A DNA stretch of 49,280 nt from Phycisphaerales bacterium. GTDB lineage: Bacteria; Planctomycetota; Phycisphaerae; Phycisphaerales; SM1A02. The notes below the pieces were generated by a model. It was not told where the DNA came from and did no database searches. It worked only from the letters and a program-made list of their open reading frames with translations. Position numbers and translations under genes: made by a program. The stretch spans positions 1,745,773 to 1,795,052 of the forward strand of contig CP070772.1 in the NCBI GenBank assembly GCA_020345805.1. Direction: 5' to 3'. Positions 8,547 to 16,252 of this stretch are shown here, piece after piece (position 1 is the first letter of the stretch; every line of letters starts with the position of its first letter).

Positions 8547-9182
8547 ATGGGGGATTCACCGCCGATGACTGCACGCGGCGTGGAAAAACTCGAAGGGATC
8601 CAGCAGGACCTCGCCTGCCCGGCCTGCGAATACAACCTGCGCGGTTTGCGGGGCGAGGTGGTGGTCTGCCCGGAATGCGGCATGCGGATCGACGCCGCCC
8701 GGCTCATCAGCCGGAAGTGGACCGGACCCTGGCACTCCGCCCCACACTATACATCGCTTTGCCTGCCCACCGTGATTGCCATGGCCTACGCTGTGAGCAT
8801 CGTCGTTGGCTCGGCGTGGCTGGGCTCTGAATTTCCTGACCTCCTGCAGGTGCCGGAATGGTTGCTTGGCACCGTCCTGACGCTGATGATGTGGGGCTCA
8901 CTGCTGACCTGGATGGTTCATCGCTTCGGTGATCGGAAGGGGCTGTGGCTGTCACTGCTGGCTCACGTGATCCTCTTCTGCTATCTCGTGGGCGCTCTGG
9001 GCGGAGTGCTCTTTCTGCTGCTCGAAGCGGATGCCCTCCTGTCCGGCCAGTGGGTGCAGATTCTCCGCTACTGCCTCGGGCTGTGCTTCTTCGCCGCGCT
9101 GGTCCTGGCCGGCCAGTTGGGTGAAAGGTACATCGCCCGCCAGTGCATACGCAGACATCTGCAACGGCAGGCCAGCGTGTGA
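8547..9182 (+). CDS. Zinc-ribbon membrane protein (copy 1)
   Basis: A 211-residue membrane protein of unknown function. Residues 24-44 form a zinc ribbon (CPAC...LRGL...CPECG; Cys24, 27, 41, 44). It is followed by about four hydrophobic segments (roughly residues 72-92, 100-125, 132-160 and 172-193). This ribbon-plus-membrane layout is common in Phycisphaerae-type genomes but has no assigned role. An internal ATG at residue 7 is an alternative start. It is the first of three tightly packed genes: 12 bases to the HD gene, then 6 bases to a second zinc-ribbon membrane gene. Confidence 0.65.
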   Translation: MGDSPPMTARGVEKLEGIQQDLACPACEYNLRGLRGEVVVCPECGMRIDAARLISRKWTGPWHSAPHYTSLCLPTVIAMAYAVSIVVGSAWLGSEFPDLLQVPEWLLGTVLTLMMWGSLLTWMVHRFGDRKGLWLSLLAHVILFCYLVGALGGVLFLLLEADALLSGQWVQILRYCLGLCFFAALVLAGQLGERYIARQCIRRHLQRQASV

Positions 9183-9194
9183 TACGATGCCCGC

Positions 9195-9758
9195 ATGACA
9201 CCTGATGAAGCCAGAGCGTTGATGGAAGAGTGGACGCAGAGCGAGGCCCTGCGGATCCACGCCGAATCCGTGGCCGCGTGCATGGCCGCCTGTGCAGACA
9301 AGCATGCCCCCGGAGACGCGCAGGAGCGCGATCGATGGGTAATCGCGGGTCTATTGCACGACTTCGATTACGAGCGCTACCCCACGATGGAGGACCACCC
9401 CACCAGGGGCGTGGAGTTCCTGCGGGCGAACACCGATCTGGATGAGGGCGTCATCCACACCATCCTCGCCCACGCCCCGCACACCGGCACGACCCGCGAT
9501 TCGATGATGGACAAGTGCATCTTCGCGGTGGATGAGCTGGCCGGGTTCATCGTCGCCTGCTGCAAGGTGCGCCCCAACGGCATCGCGGACCTCGCCCCCA
9601 AGAGCGTCAAGAAGAAGCTCAAGGACAAGGCCTTCGCCGCCGCGGTCAACCGCCAGGACATCGCCCTGGGCATCGAGGAACTGGGCGTCGATCCCACCGA
9701 GCACATCCAACTGTGCATCGACGCGATGCGCGCCGAGAAAGACCGGCTGGGGCTGTGA
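9195..9758 (+). CDS. HD-domain hydrolase (HDIG type)
   Basis: A 187-residue single-domain HD-superfamily metal-dependent phosphohydrolase. The metal ligands are visible: His22 (IHAESVAAC), His55-Asp56 (GLLHDFDYERYP) and Asp113 (FAVDELAGF), plus a histidine in TILAHAPHTG. Length and motifs fit the stand-alone HDIG family that acts on nucleotides or related phosphates; the substrate is not predictable. It lies between two zinc-ribbon membrane genes at 12 and 6 bases, implying one transcript. Confidence 0.85.
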   Translation: MTPDEARALMEEWTQSEALRIHAESVAACMAACADKHAPGDAQERDRWVIAGLLHDFDYERYPTMEDHPTRGVEFLRANTDLDEGVIHTILAHAPHTGTTRDSMMDKCIFAVDELAGFIVACCKVRPNGIADLAPKSVKKKLKDKAFAAAVNRQDIALGIEELGVDPTEHIQLCIDAMRAEKDRLGL

Positions 9759-9764
9759 TGAGAC

Positions 9765-10289
9765 ATGGAGACCGGGAGGATTGCGGAATACTGCATGTTA
9801 AACGTCATGATCGCAGCAGAAGACAGTCCCGAACATAACGGCACCACGAGGGGCGACGACGCGTTACACTGCGTGAAGTGTGCATATTCACTGCGTGGGT
9901 TGCAGCCATCAGGGGTCTGTCCGGAATGTGGCTTGCCGATTCAGCAGAGTGTTCACGCCGCGTCGAGCATGTCGAGATGGAGCATTTGGCGGGCACTGTT
10001 CGCGTCTGCGAACGTAGCGGTGCTACTGGTTCTTGTCGGACTGAATATCTTGTACAATAGCCCTTGGGAGGCGCCAGCATCCGATTGGATGCCCCACGAG
10101 CGGGCGGAGATGTTCATGTGCCTGTGGGCGTATGCGGGTATGCTGTGGTTACTGACGCTTGTGAGTCTGCTCTTTCTGAGGTGGGTTCCGCTAACGCTCT
10201 GGCTCACCCCGGTCGTCGGATTGATTACAGCAATCACTGGATTGGCGTATAACTACGTCTTGTGGGTGTTGATCCTTATGTCGGTCTGA
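9765..10289 (+). CDS. Zinc-ribbon membrane protein (copy 2)
   Basis: A protein of up to 174 residues with the same plan as the gene at 8547: a zinc ribbon (Cys36, Cys39, Cys52, Cys55 with the SLRGL and CPECG signatures) followed by three hydrophobic segments (about residues 70-92, 110-132, 140-170). Function unknown. The start is uncertain: ATG at 9765, 9795 or 9807 are all in frame and none has a well-placed ribosome site. The DNA is visibly less GC-rich than its neighbours and uses more A/T-ending codons, which could mean recent acquisition or relaxed selection. Its last 99 bases overlap the convergent kinase gene. Confidence 0.6.
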   Translation: METGRIAEYCMLNVMIAAEDSPEHNGTTRGDDALHCVKCAYSLRGLQPSGVCPECGLPIQQSVHAASSMSRWSIWRALFASANVAVLLVLVGLNILYNSPWEAPASDWMPHERAEMFMCLWAYAGMLWLLTLVSLLFLRWVPLTLWLTPVVGLITAITGLAYNYVLWVLILMSV

Positions 10290-11000
10290 GCGCGGTGCAC
10301 CGGTCATGCAAGCCGGACAGCACATGTCTTGTCGCTCCGTGGAAGAAGCGAAACGCCCAGTGGCCGCGACGCTGGTCAGCCATCGATCGACATCACGCTG
10401 GTTGCTGAACCGCACGTGCGGCAGATCCTCAAGTTCTTCCGTCAATGTGCGCCGACGCCAGCGGTCCATCTGCAATGTCCACAGCAATATGGAATCGCGG
10501 GTGAAGAAGGCCTTGGCCAATGATTCACGGTTGCCGTTGCAGCTGAGCTCTTTGTGCAGCGCCCGCTTGAAGGTGCGCTTCAACACGCGCGGAAACGTGA
10601 TGCGCAAGGGCAGGTAGAGCCAGACATTCAGTTCGGTGCGATCGATGAACTGTTCGCGCACGGGTGTGTAGTTGCCCTCGATGACCCACCGGTCACGGGC
10701 GACGATCGGCCGGACGATCTCAATCTCCTCTTCCGGCGATCGCTCCTTCCAGCCGGGCAGCCAGTGGATTTCATCGAGGTGGGTCGGTTCGATGCCGAGA
10801 TGCGCTGCGAGGCGATCAGCGACAGCACTCTTGCCCGAGCCGGAGTGGCCGACAATCCAGATGCGTTTGGGTTTGACCGTCGGCGCGATCGCGGCGGAGG
10901 CGGCGGTGGTGGTGGGGGGGCCCTTCAGTGGGAGCCCAGGGCCGGGGTACCCTGGGCTCCAAGGGGTTTGCGATGAGTCTGCCCGGGGCGGGCGACTCAT
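10191..11000 (-). CDS. FlaR-like P-loop kinase with odd ends
   Basis: A 269-residue adenylate-kinase-like P-loop protein resembling the DNA topology modulation (FlaR) family. Walker A is GHSGSGKS at 51-58, then HLDEIHWLPGW and RWVIEGNY, family hallmarks. The family core is about 170 residues and corresponds here to about 45-212. Residues 1-44 are Pro/Thr/Ala-rich and probably disordered; they are encoded by DNA that forms two strong hairpins (10931-11004). The last about 57 residues are unusual, and part of them is antisense to the zinc-ribbon gene. The start is supported by an ATGA overlap with the dxs stop and by the absence of any other start codon before the P-loop. A seven-G run at 10914-10920 could be a frameshift site. 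Substrate unknown. Confidence 0.7.
   Translation of the reverse strand: MSRPPRADSSQTPWSPGYPGPGLPLKGPPTTTAASAAIAPTVKPKRIWIVGHSGSGKSAVADRLAAHLGIEPTHLDEIHWLPGWKERSPEEEIEIVRPIVARDRWVIEGNYTPVREQFIDRTELNVWLYLPLRITFPRVLKRTFKRALHKELSCNGNRESLAKAFFTRDSILLWTLQMDRWRRRTLTEELEDLPHVRFSNQRDVDRWLTSVAATGRFASSTERQDMCCPACMTGAPRSDRHKDQHPQDVVIRQSSDCCNQSDDRGEPER
10931..10960. repeat. 11-bp perfect inverted repeat (hairpin 1)
   Basis: Arms GGAGCCCAGGG (10931-10941) and CCCTGGGCTCC (10950-10960) with an 8-base loop. It falls inside the first 25 codons of the kinase gene, immediately downstream (minus strand) of the second hairpin. No T run follows, so it is not a standard terminator. Confidence 0.9.
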
Positions 11001-11004
11001 CGCA
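10969..11004. repeat. 11-bp inverted repeat over dxs stop / kinase start
   Basis: Arms TGCGATGAGTC (10969-10979) and GACTCATCGCA (10994-11004), with a further GCCCG/CGGGC pairing in the loop (10981-10985 / 10989-10993). The right arm contains the overlapping ATGA that is both the dxs stop and the kinase start, so in mRNA the kinase start would be buried in a strong stem. Translating ribosomes finishing dxs would open it, which would tie kinase translation to dxs. Confidence 0.9.
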
Positions 11005-12970
11005 CCGGGGATCCGGGTTTTTCGGTCGCGGCCCTGACCGTGGCCACCGTCGGCACTGTCTGGTCGCGGTCCAGAACTGCTCTGACGGTGCGCGCGATGC
11101 TGGCCGGATCAAGACCGGCTTCTTCCAGTTGCCCGGCACGCGAACCCTGATAGATCCAGCGGCAGGGAATGCCCATGCGGGTGATGAGCCGCGTGTCCAG
11201 GCCGTGTTCGTTGCAGGCGTCGATAACGCAGGAGCCGAATCCACCTTCGACGCCATGGTCTTCCACGGTGATTATAGGAACGCTGCGCTCGACCAGCGAT
11301 CGAACGAGTGCAAGATCCACCGGTTTGGCGAAGCGAGCGTCATATACATTAATCTTATATTCACCTGCGAGTTGCTTCACCGCCTCCATGGCGCTGATGG
11401 TCATGGTGCCATAGGCTAGGATTGCTGCGTCCGGCAGTTCATGCGTCGTTAACGCCCGCGCCCTGCCCAACTCAAACGGCGGACATTCCGCGTCGGCGAA
11501 CATCTCGCTGACGCTGTCCCGCGGGTAACGCACCGCGCTTAGCCCTTCGTCGTACTGGCGCATGAACTCCAGGGCCGCCCGCAGGCTCGGCTCATCCATG
11601 GCGGCCATGAGCACCGCGTTGGGGAAGATGCGCAGGATGCTTATGTCGCAGAAGCCGTGATGGACCGCGCCGTCGCCACCCACCACGCCGGCCCGATCCA
11701 GACACAGCCTTACCGCCAACCCCTGCAGCGACACCTCCTGGAACGCCTGATCGAAGGCCCGCTGAAGGAACGTGGAATACACGGCAAGGAATGGCTTGAA
11801 ACCGGTTTTGGCCAGGCCCGCCATCATGGTCATGGCGTGCGATTCGCAGATGCCGGTGTCCCAGGTGCGGTTCGGGAACCGATCGATCACCTTCTTCACG
11901 CCGGTGCCGTCGGGCATGGCGGCGGTGCAGGCGACGACTTTCTCATCGCGCTCCATCACCTCCTCCAGCGCGTCGGCAAATGCGCTGGTGAAGCTCCGAC
12001 CGCCGCTCTTGAGAACCGCCCGGCACCCTTCGACCTTGAACGGCTTGGGCGAGTGGAAAGTCGTCGCGTCACCCTCGGCGAACTCGTAGCCCTTGCCCTT
12101 GATGGTGTGCACGTGCAGCACCATCGGGCGGTCGAAATCCTTGACCGCCAGCAACATGTCGATGAGCGTCCTGAGGTCGTGGCCGTCAATGGGGCCGACC
12201 GTGAGCAAGCCGAACTTCTCAAACCAGGCGTCCTCGGAAACCGTGTCTTTGGCAATCTCACCCAGGCGGTGGTACATCTCCTCGACGAACGATGCGCCGG
12301 GAAGCTGCGAAACCACATCCCGGGCCGCCCGCTTCGCCTTGCGGAAGGTCTGGCTGACGCGGACGCGGTCGAGGTAGGCGGCGATGGCGCCCTGGGGCTT
12401 GGCGATGGACATCCCGTTGTCGTTGAGGACAACCAGGAACTGGCGATTGAGCGTGCCGGCGTTGTTCAGCCCCTCCATGGCCAGGCCGTTGACGATGGAG
12501 GCGTCGCCCACCAGGGCCGCGACCCGCCGGCCGCGGGGGTTTTCCTTGGGATCGAAGGCCTCCCCGCTGAGCAGATCGCCGCGGGCCATGCCCACCGCGG
12601 TGGAGATGCTGGTGCCGGCGTGGCCGACGGCGAACAGGTCGTAGTCGCTTTCACGCGGATCGGGAAAGCCCGCCATTCCGTCCCGCTGCCGCAGTCGCGG
12701 CAGCATCGAATACCGTCCCGTGAGTAGCTTGTGCGGGTAGCACTGATGTCCGACATCGAACAGCAGCCGATCGTGGCCGAAATCGAACACGTAGTGCAGG
12801 GCGATGGTCAGGTCCACCACTCCGAGATTCGGGGCCAGATGGCCGCCGGACTTGCTTACCTGCTCGCAGATCGCCTGACGGATTTCCTTCGCCAGCTCGG
12901 GCAACTGGTCGACGGAGAGGGCCTTGAGATCAGCGGGGTTGCTGATGGCGGGCAGGAGCGTCAGTTCCAT
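10997..12970 (-). CDS. dxs: 1-deoxy-D-xylulose-5-phosphate synthase
   Basis: A thiamine-diphosphate enzyme that condenses pyruvate with glyceraldehyde 3-phosphate, the first step of the non-mevalonate isoprenoid pathway. The 657 residues cover the whole family: the substrate/ThDP region GHQCYPHKLLTGR, the metal-binding GDASIVNGLAMEGLNNAG with VLNDNGMSIAKPQG, HTIKGKGYEFAE, and the C-terminal transketolase-type domains (DRAGVVGGDGAVHHG, VEDHGVEGGFGS). The usual GDG at the metal site reads GDA. The ATG at 12970 has GAGGA 8 bases upstream; an upstream in-frame start at 13006 would add 12 residues and lacks a site. It follows ispA by 71 bases and overlaps the kinase gene by 4 bases. Confidence 0.96.
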   Translation of the reverse strand: MELTLLPAISNPADLKALSVDQLPELAKEIRQAICEQVSKSGGHLAPNLGVVDLTIALHYVFDFGHDRLLFDVGHQCYPHKLLTGRYSMLPRLRQRDGMAGFPDPRESDYDLFAVGHAGTSISTAVGMARGDLLSGEAFDPKENPRGRRVAALVGDASIVNGLAMEGLNNAGTLNRQFLVVLNDNGMSIAKPQGAIAAYLDRVRVSQTFRKAKRAARDVVSQLPGASFVEEMYHRLGEIAKDTVSEDAWFEKFGLLTVGPIDGHDLRTLIDMLLAVKDFDRPMVLHVHTIKGKGYEFAEGDATTFHSPKPFKVEGCRAVLKSGGRSFTSAFADALEEVMERDEKVVACTAAMPDGTGVKKVIDRFPNRTWDTGICESHAMTMMAGLAKTGFKPFLAVYSTFLQRAFDQAFQEVSLQGLAVRLCLDRAGVVGGDGAVHHGFCDISILRIFPNAVLMAAMDEPSLRAALEFMRQYDEGLSAVRYPRDSVSEMFADAECPPFELGRARALTTHELPDAAILAYGTMTISAMEAVKQLAGEYKINVYDARFAKPVDLALVRSLVERSVPIITVEDHGVEGGFGSCVIDACNEHGLDTRLITRMGIPCRWIYQGSRAGQLEEAGLDPASIARTVRAVLDRDQTVPTVATVRAATEKPGSPVR

Positions 12971-13041
12971 GGGCGTTTCCTCTGCGGTCGACACACGCGG
13001 CTGCATGATTCAGGGTAGGTGTTGTTGGCGGCCGTCGCCAT

Positions 13042-13938
13042 CTACTTCGTACGGACGGCCAGGTAATTACAAAGATCTCGCAGGGGGCCGGCGGCCTTGC
13101 CCAACGGCTCCAGCGCCATTACCGCCTCATCCCGCAGACGGCGAACCTCCTCCCGGGAGGCGGGGATGCCCAGCAGGCCGGGGAAGGTCAGCTTGCCCGC
13201 CTCACGGTCCTTACCCGCCGCCTTGCCCAGGTGTTCGGTCGATTGGGTCACATCCAGAAGGTCATCGACGACCTGGAACATCAGGCCGACCGCCTCGCCG
13301 TAGCGGGTGATGGCATCCAGCGTTTCTTCGCCCGCCCTGCCGCAGATGGCGCCCATGCGACAGGCGGCCCGCATCAGGGCACCGGTCTTGTTGCGGTGGA
13401 TAAGGTCCAGCCGATCACGGCTGCTCAGGCCTTCGGGAAAACCGCCCAGGGTGTCATAGACCTGCCCGGCGATCATGGCCAGCGTCGCCTCGGCCAGTTC
13501 GCGTATCAGACGGTGGGTGGCTTTCGCGGACAGTCCTTCCGTCCGATAAATGAGCGAGAAGGCCAGGGGCATCATCGCGTCGCCGGCCAGGATTGCCAGC
13601 GCTTCGCCGGCGTGGATGTGCAGCGTCGGTCGGCCACGCCTCAGGTCGTCATCGTCCATGGCGGGCAGGTCATCGTGCACGAGGCTGAAGGCGTGGATGA
13701 GCTCCATCGCCGCCGCCGGGCCCAGCGCCACCTCGCGCCGACCTCCCACCGCTTCACAGCAGAGGATGATCAGGCACGGCCTTAGCCGCTTGCCGCCGCC
13801 CAGAAGCGCGTACTCAATCGACTTACGCAGTTTGTCGGGCAAATCGACCGCCTGGAGGTAGCGGGAAAGGAAACCGTCGACGGATGCGGCGATCTCGTCA
13901 AGGAACGCGGGATATGGATCGCTCACGGCGGGGGCCAC
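13042..13938 (-). CDS. ispA: Polyprenyl (farnesyl) diphosphate synthase
   Basis: Chain-elongating prenyltransferase that builds farnesyl or geranylgeranyl diphosphate from IPP and DMAPP. The two aspartate-rich motifs are intact: HDDLPAMDDDDLRRGRPT (FARM) and QVVDDLLDVTQS (SARM), with LLGGGKRLRPCL upstream. From the GTG at 13938 the protein has 298 residues, the family length; a GTG at 13926 is an alternative, and no ATG is in frame near by. The frame runs open far upstream through the antisense of the channel gene, which is not coding. It heads the ispA-dxs-kinase unit, the same pairing of ispA and dxs known from many bacteria. C15 versus C20 product length cannot be read from sequence with confidence. 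Confidence 0.93.
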   Translation of the reverse strand: MAPAVSDPYPAFLDEIAASVDGFLSRYLQAVDLPDKLRKSIEYALLGGGKRLRPCLIILCCEAVGGRREVALGPAAAMELIHAFSLVHDDLPAMDDDDLRRGRPTLHIHAGEALAILAGDAMMPLAFSLIYRTEGLSAKATHRLIRELAEATLAMIAGQVYDTLGGFPEGLSSRDRLDLIHRNKTGALMRAACRMGAICGRAGEETLDAITRYGEAVGLMFQVVDDLLDVTQSTEHLGKAAGKDREAGKLTFPGLLGIPASREEVRRLRDEAVMALEPLGKAAGPLRDLCNYLAVRTK

Positions 13939-14061
13939 AACCTCATTGTACGGGGAAGGGGCGAATCTCGCGGAGCAAGCCGGCAGGCGGCCGGCGCGAC
14001 CCGTACAACCGCGGTGAACGGCGACCCGCGGAACCCGGCTCTTCCAATCTTCCTTCCCGTT

Positions 14062-14751
14062 ATGATGACTGAGATGTCGAACTTCAGCGAAGACCTGGGA
14101 TTGCTGATCGAACGGGGCGGCTATGTCATGGTCCCGTTGCTGGCGCTGAGCGTCGTCAGCCTGACCCTGATCGTGGAGCGGATCTGGTTCTGGCTCACCA
14201 CCCACGGCCCGGGTCGGGCCGGTAAGCTCGCCCGGCTCAATGACGCCTTTCGCAGGGGCGAGAAGCGGGCGGCCGAGAAGCAGATCGCCGGCGATCGGAC
14301 TCCCTATGCCAGCGTGGCCCGGCGGCTGCTGGAGGACGGGGCGTCCGACGCGGTGGCCGTCGAGGCCGTCGAGGCCCAGCGCCCGCGGTTCGACCGGTTC
14401 ATGGTCACCCTGTCCACCATCATCACCGCCGCTCCGCTTCTGGGAATTCTGGGCACGGTCATCGGGATTATTCAATCGTTCAACCTGCTGGGTGAGCAGA
14501 CCACGCTGACCGATCCGAGGGCGGTCTCGATGGGCATCGCCGAGGCTCTCCTGACCACCGCCCTGGGGCTGATCGTGGCCCTGCTGACGCTTTTTCCGTA
14601 CATGATCTTCCGGGGGCAGGTGGATCGGGCGATGGGGCGGCTGGAATCGGTCATCGCCGCCGCCCAACAAGGTGCCGGCAGCGGGTCCATGGCGGAGGCC
14701 GCTGCCGGCCCCGAAACGCCTCTGAAGCCCGCGGCGGTCACTTCCAAGTGA
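14062..14751 (+). CDS. MotA/TolQ/ExbB proton-channel family protein
   Basis: A 229-residue inner-membrane protein with three hydrophobic segments: about residues 20-45 (VMVPLLALSVVSLTLIVERIWFW), 120-145 (STIITAAPLLGILGTVIGIIQSF) and 165-190 (GIAEALLTTALGLIVALLTLFPYMIF). The APLLGILGTV...G and ALLTTALGL signatures are those of TolQ/ExbB. These proteins form the stator that uses proton flow to energise a TonB- or Tol-type partner. An ExbD/TolR partner normally follows; here the next gene is a TraB-like protein, so the partner is elsewhere or absent. ATGs at 14062, 14065 and 14074 are all possible starts. It diverges from ispA. Confidence 0.85.
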   Translation: MMTEMSNFSEDLGLLIERGGYVMVPLLALSVVSLTLIVERIWFWLTTHGPGRAGKLARLNDAFRRGEKRAAEKQIAGDRTPYASVARRLLEDGASDAVAVEAVEAQRPRFDRFMVTLSTIITAAPLLGILGTVIGIIQSFNLLGEQTTLTDPRAVSMGIAEALLTTALGLIVALLTLFPYMIFRGQVDRAMGRLESVIAAAQQGAGSGSMAEAAAGPETPLKPAAVTSK

Positions 14752-14818
14752 ACTCGGCCGCCATTTGAGCACCAAACCGTACCGGCCACTCCCGCAAGCC
14801 GATCAGGAATCAAGGACC

Positions 14819-16213
14819 ATGATGGATCGACGACTGTCCGCAATCCCGCGCATCGCCCGGTTGGTGGGGTTTGCCTCGGCCCTGAGTGTCGCCCTGACCC
14901 TGCCCGCCGGGAGAGCCCCGGCCGCCGACACCAATCCGGCCGTGGACGAACCGGTCGCGGACAACGCATATCTCCGCTGGCTGAAGATTGCCGAGGAGAA
15001 GGGCCGGTCAATCGGGTTGCAGGTGGCGGTTCGCGATTTCGACCGGCCGGACGAGGCAGGCCCGATGGTGAGTCTGGTGGGTATGGCCCATATCGGCGAG
15101 GCGTCCTTTTTCGCCGCCGCCCAGGAACTGCTTGGTCGCTATGACGTGGTGCTCTACGAATCGGTCAAGCCCCCGGGCGCCGGCGGTGCGGGCGGGGAGA
15201 CGGATGAGGAACGGGTTCGCAGCACGTTGGCCGCCCTCGAATTCACCGCCGGGCTCGTCGAGTTGTTCCACGACCATCGCGGTGACTATCCCGATGATCT
15301 TGACGATCTGCGGTCCTTCGCGGCGAAGGTTGACCCCCGCCTGCCGCAGTTTCTGGAGGCCGCACTGGTGGATGCCTGGGGCCGGGCGCTTCTGTACACG
15401 CCCGATGCGGGAACGCCGCCGGGTGGTTCGAGGGCGGATGAGCATTCCGAACCCGCCGACGCGGGCCGTTCCTATCGCCTGTGGAGCTTCGGCGCCGACG
15501 GTCGGGAAGGCGGTGAGGGGATCGATGCGGATCTTGCCCCCGACCGCGCGATTTCGGCCCTGGAACTGGCGGCCGACGACGGTCTGCAGGGCCAGCTTGC
15601 CACGGCACTCAGACTCAAGTTCCAGCTCGACGCGCTGGACTATGCCAAGCCCAACTGGCGGTGCAGCGACATGTCGATGGATCAGGTGGCGAGCGGGCTG
15701 GCGGAGTACGGCATCGACTTCGGTCCCCTGAGCGGCGCCCTTGCGGGCAGCTCGTTTCCCGCCCAGCTCGTCAAGGCGGTGCTCGGGGTGCTCCGCATCG
15801 CCGACGCCTTCGTGGGCGGGGCGATCGTCGACACCTTCAAGGTCGTGATGATCGAGATGCTCTCCGACGAGGCGGTCATGGAGCAGACCATCGACATCTA
15901 CGGCGAGGGTTTCTCCGAGGTCATCATCAACCGGCGCAACCAGGTGGTGATCGACGATCTGAAGCGGCTCATCACCGACGAGCCGGAAGTGCGGTCCGTG
16001 GCGATCCTATATGGCGCGGCCCACCTGCCGGACCTGGCCCGGAGGCTTCACGATCAACTGGGATACCGGCCGGGCGACGATCGCTGGCTGACCGCCATCG
16101 AGGTCGACCTCACGGAATCCGCCGTCACGCCGGGCGACATCCGGCAGATCCGCGCCATGGTGAAATGGATGATGGCCCAGCAGCTTCCGCGGGAAGAAAA
16201 GAGCAGGGATTGA
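14819..16213 (+). CDS. Exported TraB-like protein with inserted pseudopilin-G-like domain
   Basis: A 464-residue exported protein with a composite architecture. After a signal peptide (about 1-37), residues 83-117 match the N-terminal half of TraB/PrgY-type proteins (VSLVGMAHIGEASFF...GRYDVVLYES), and residues about 365-410 match its C-terminal half (NRRNQVVIDDLKRLI, AILYGAAHLPDLARRL). Between them, residues about 142-240 look like the soluble core of a type II secretion major pseudopilin (GspG): FHDHRGDYPDDLDDL, LVDAWGRALLYTPD, YRLWSFGADGREGGEG and an IDADL end, i.e. the calcium-site loop region. Residues 250-350 are helical and unassigned. The ATG pair at 14819/14822 follows AAGGA. The gene starts 67 bases after the ExbB-like gene, likely one transcript. 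Function unknown. Confidence 0.7.
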   Translation: MMDRRLSAIPRIARLVGFASALSVALTLPAGRAPAADTNPAVDEPVADNAYLRWLKIAEEKGRSIGLQVAVRDFDRPDEAGPMVSLVGMAHIGEASFFAAAQELLGRYDVVLYESVKPPGAGGAGGETDEERVRSTLAALEFTAGLVELFHDHRGDYPDDLDDLRSFAAKVDPRLPQFLEAALVDAWGRALLYTPDAGTPPGGSRADEHSEPADAGRSYRLWSFGADGREGGEGIDADLAPDRAISALELAADDGLQGQLATALRLKFQLDALDYAKPNWRCSDMSMDQVASGLAEYGIDFGPLSGALAGSSFPAQLVKAVLGVLRIADAFVGGAIVDTFKVVMIEMLSDEAVMEQTIDIYGEGFSEVIINRRNQVVIDDLKRLITDEPEVRSVAILYGAAHLPDLARRLHDQLGYRPGDDRWLTAIEVDLTESAVTPGDIRQIRAMVKWMMAQQLPREEKSRD

Positions 16214-16252
16214 GAACCGCATTCGGCGCGGTAGTTCCCCGGCCGGCGGCAG

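Noticed and set aside
13942..14775. Extension of the ispA frame upstream through the antisense of the ExbB-like gene
   Set aside because: The prenyl synthase family ends its N-terminus near 13938; the extra sequence is low-complexity Gly/Arg/Asp.
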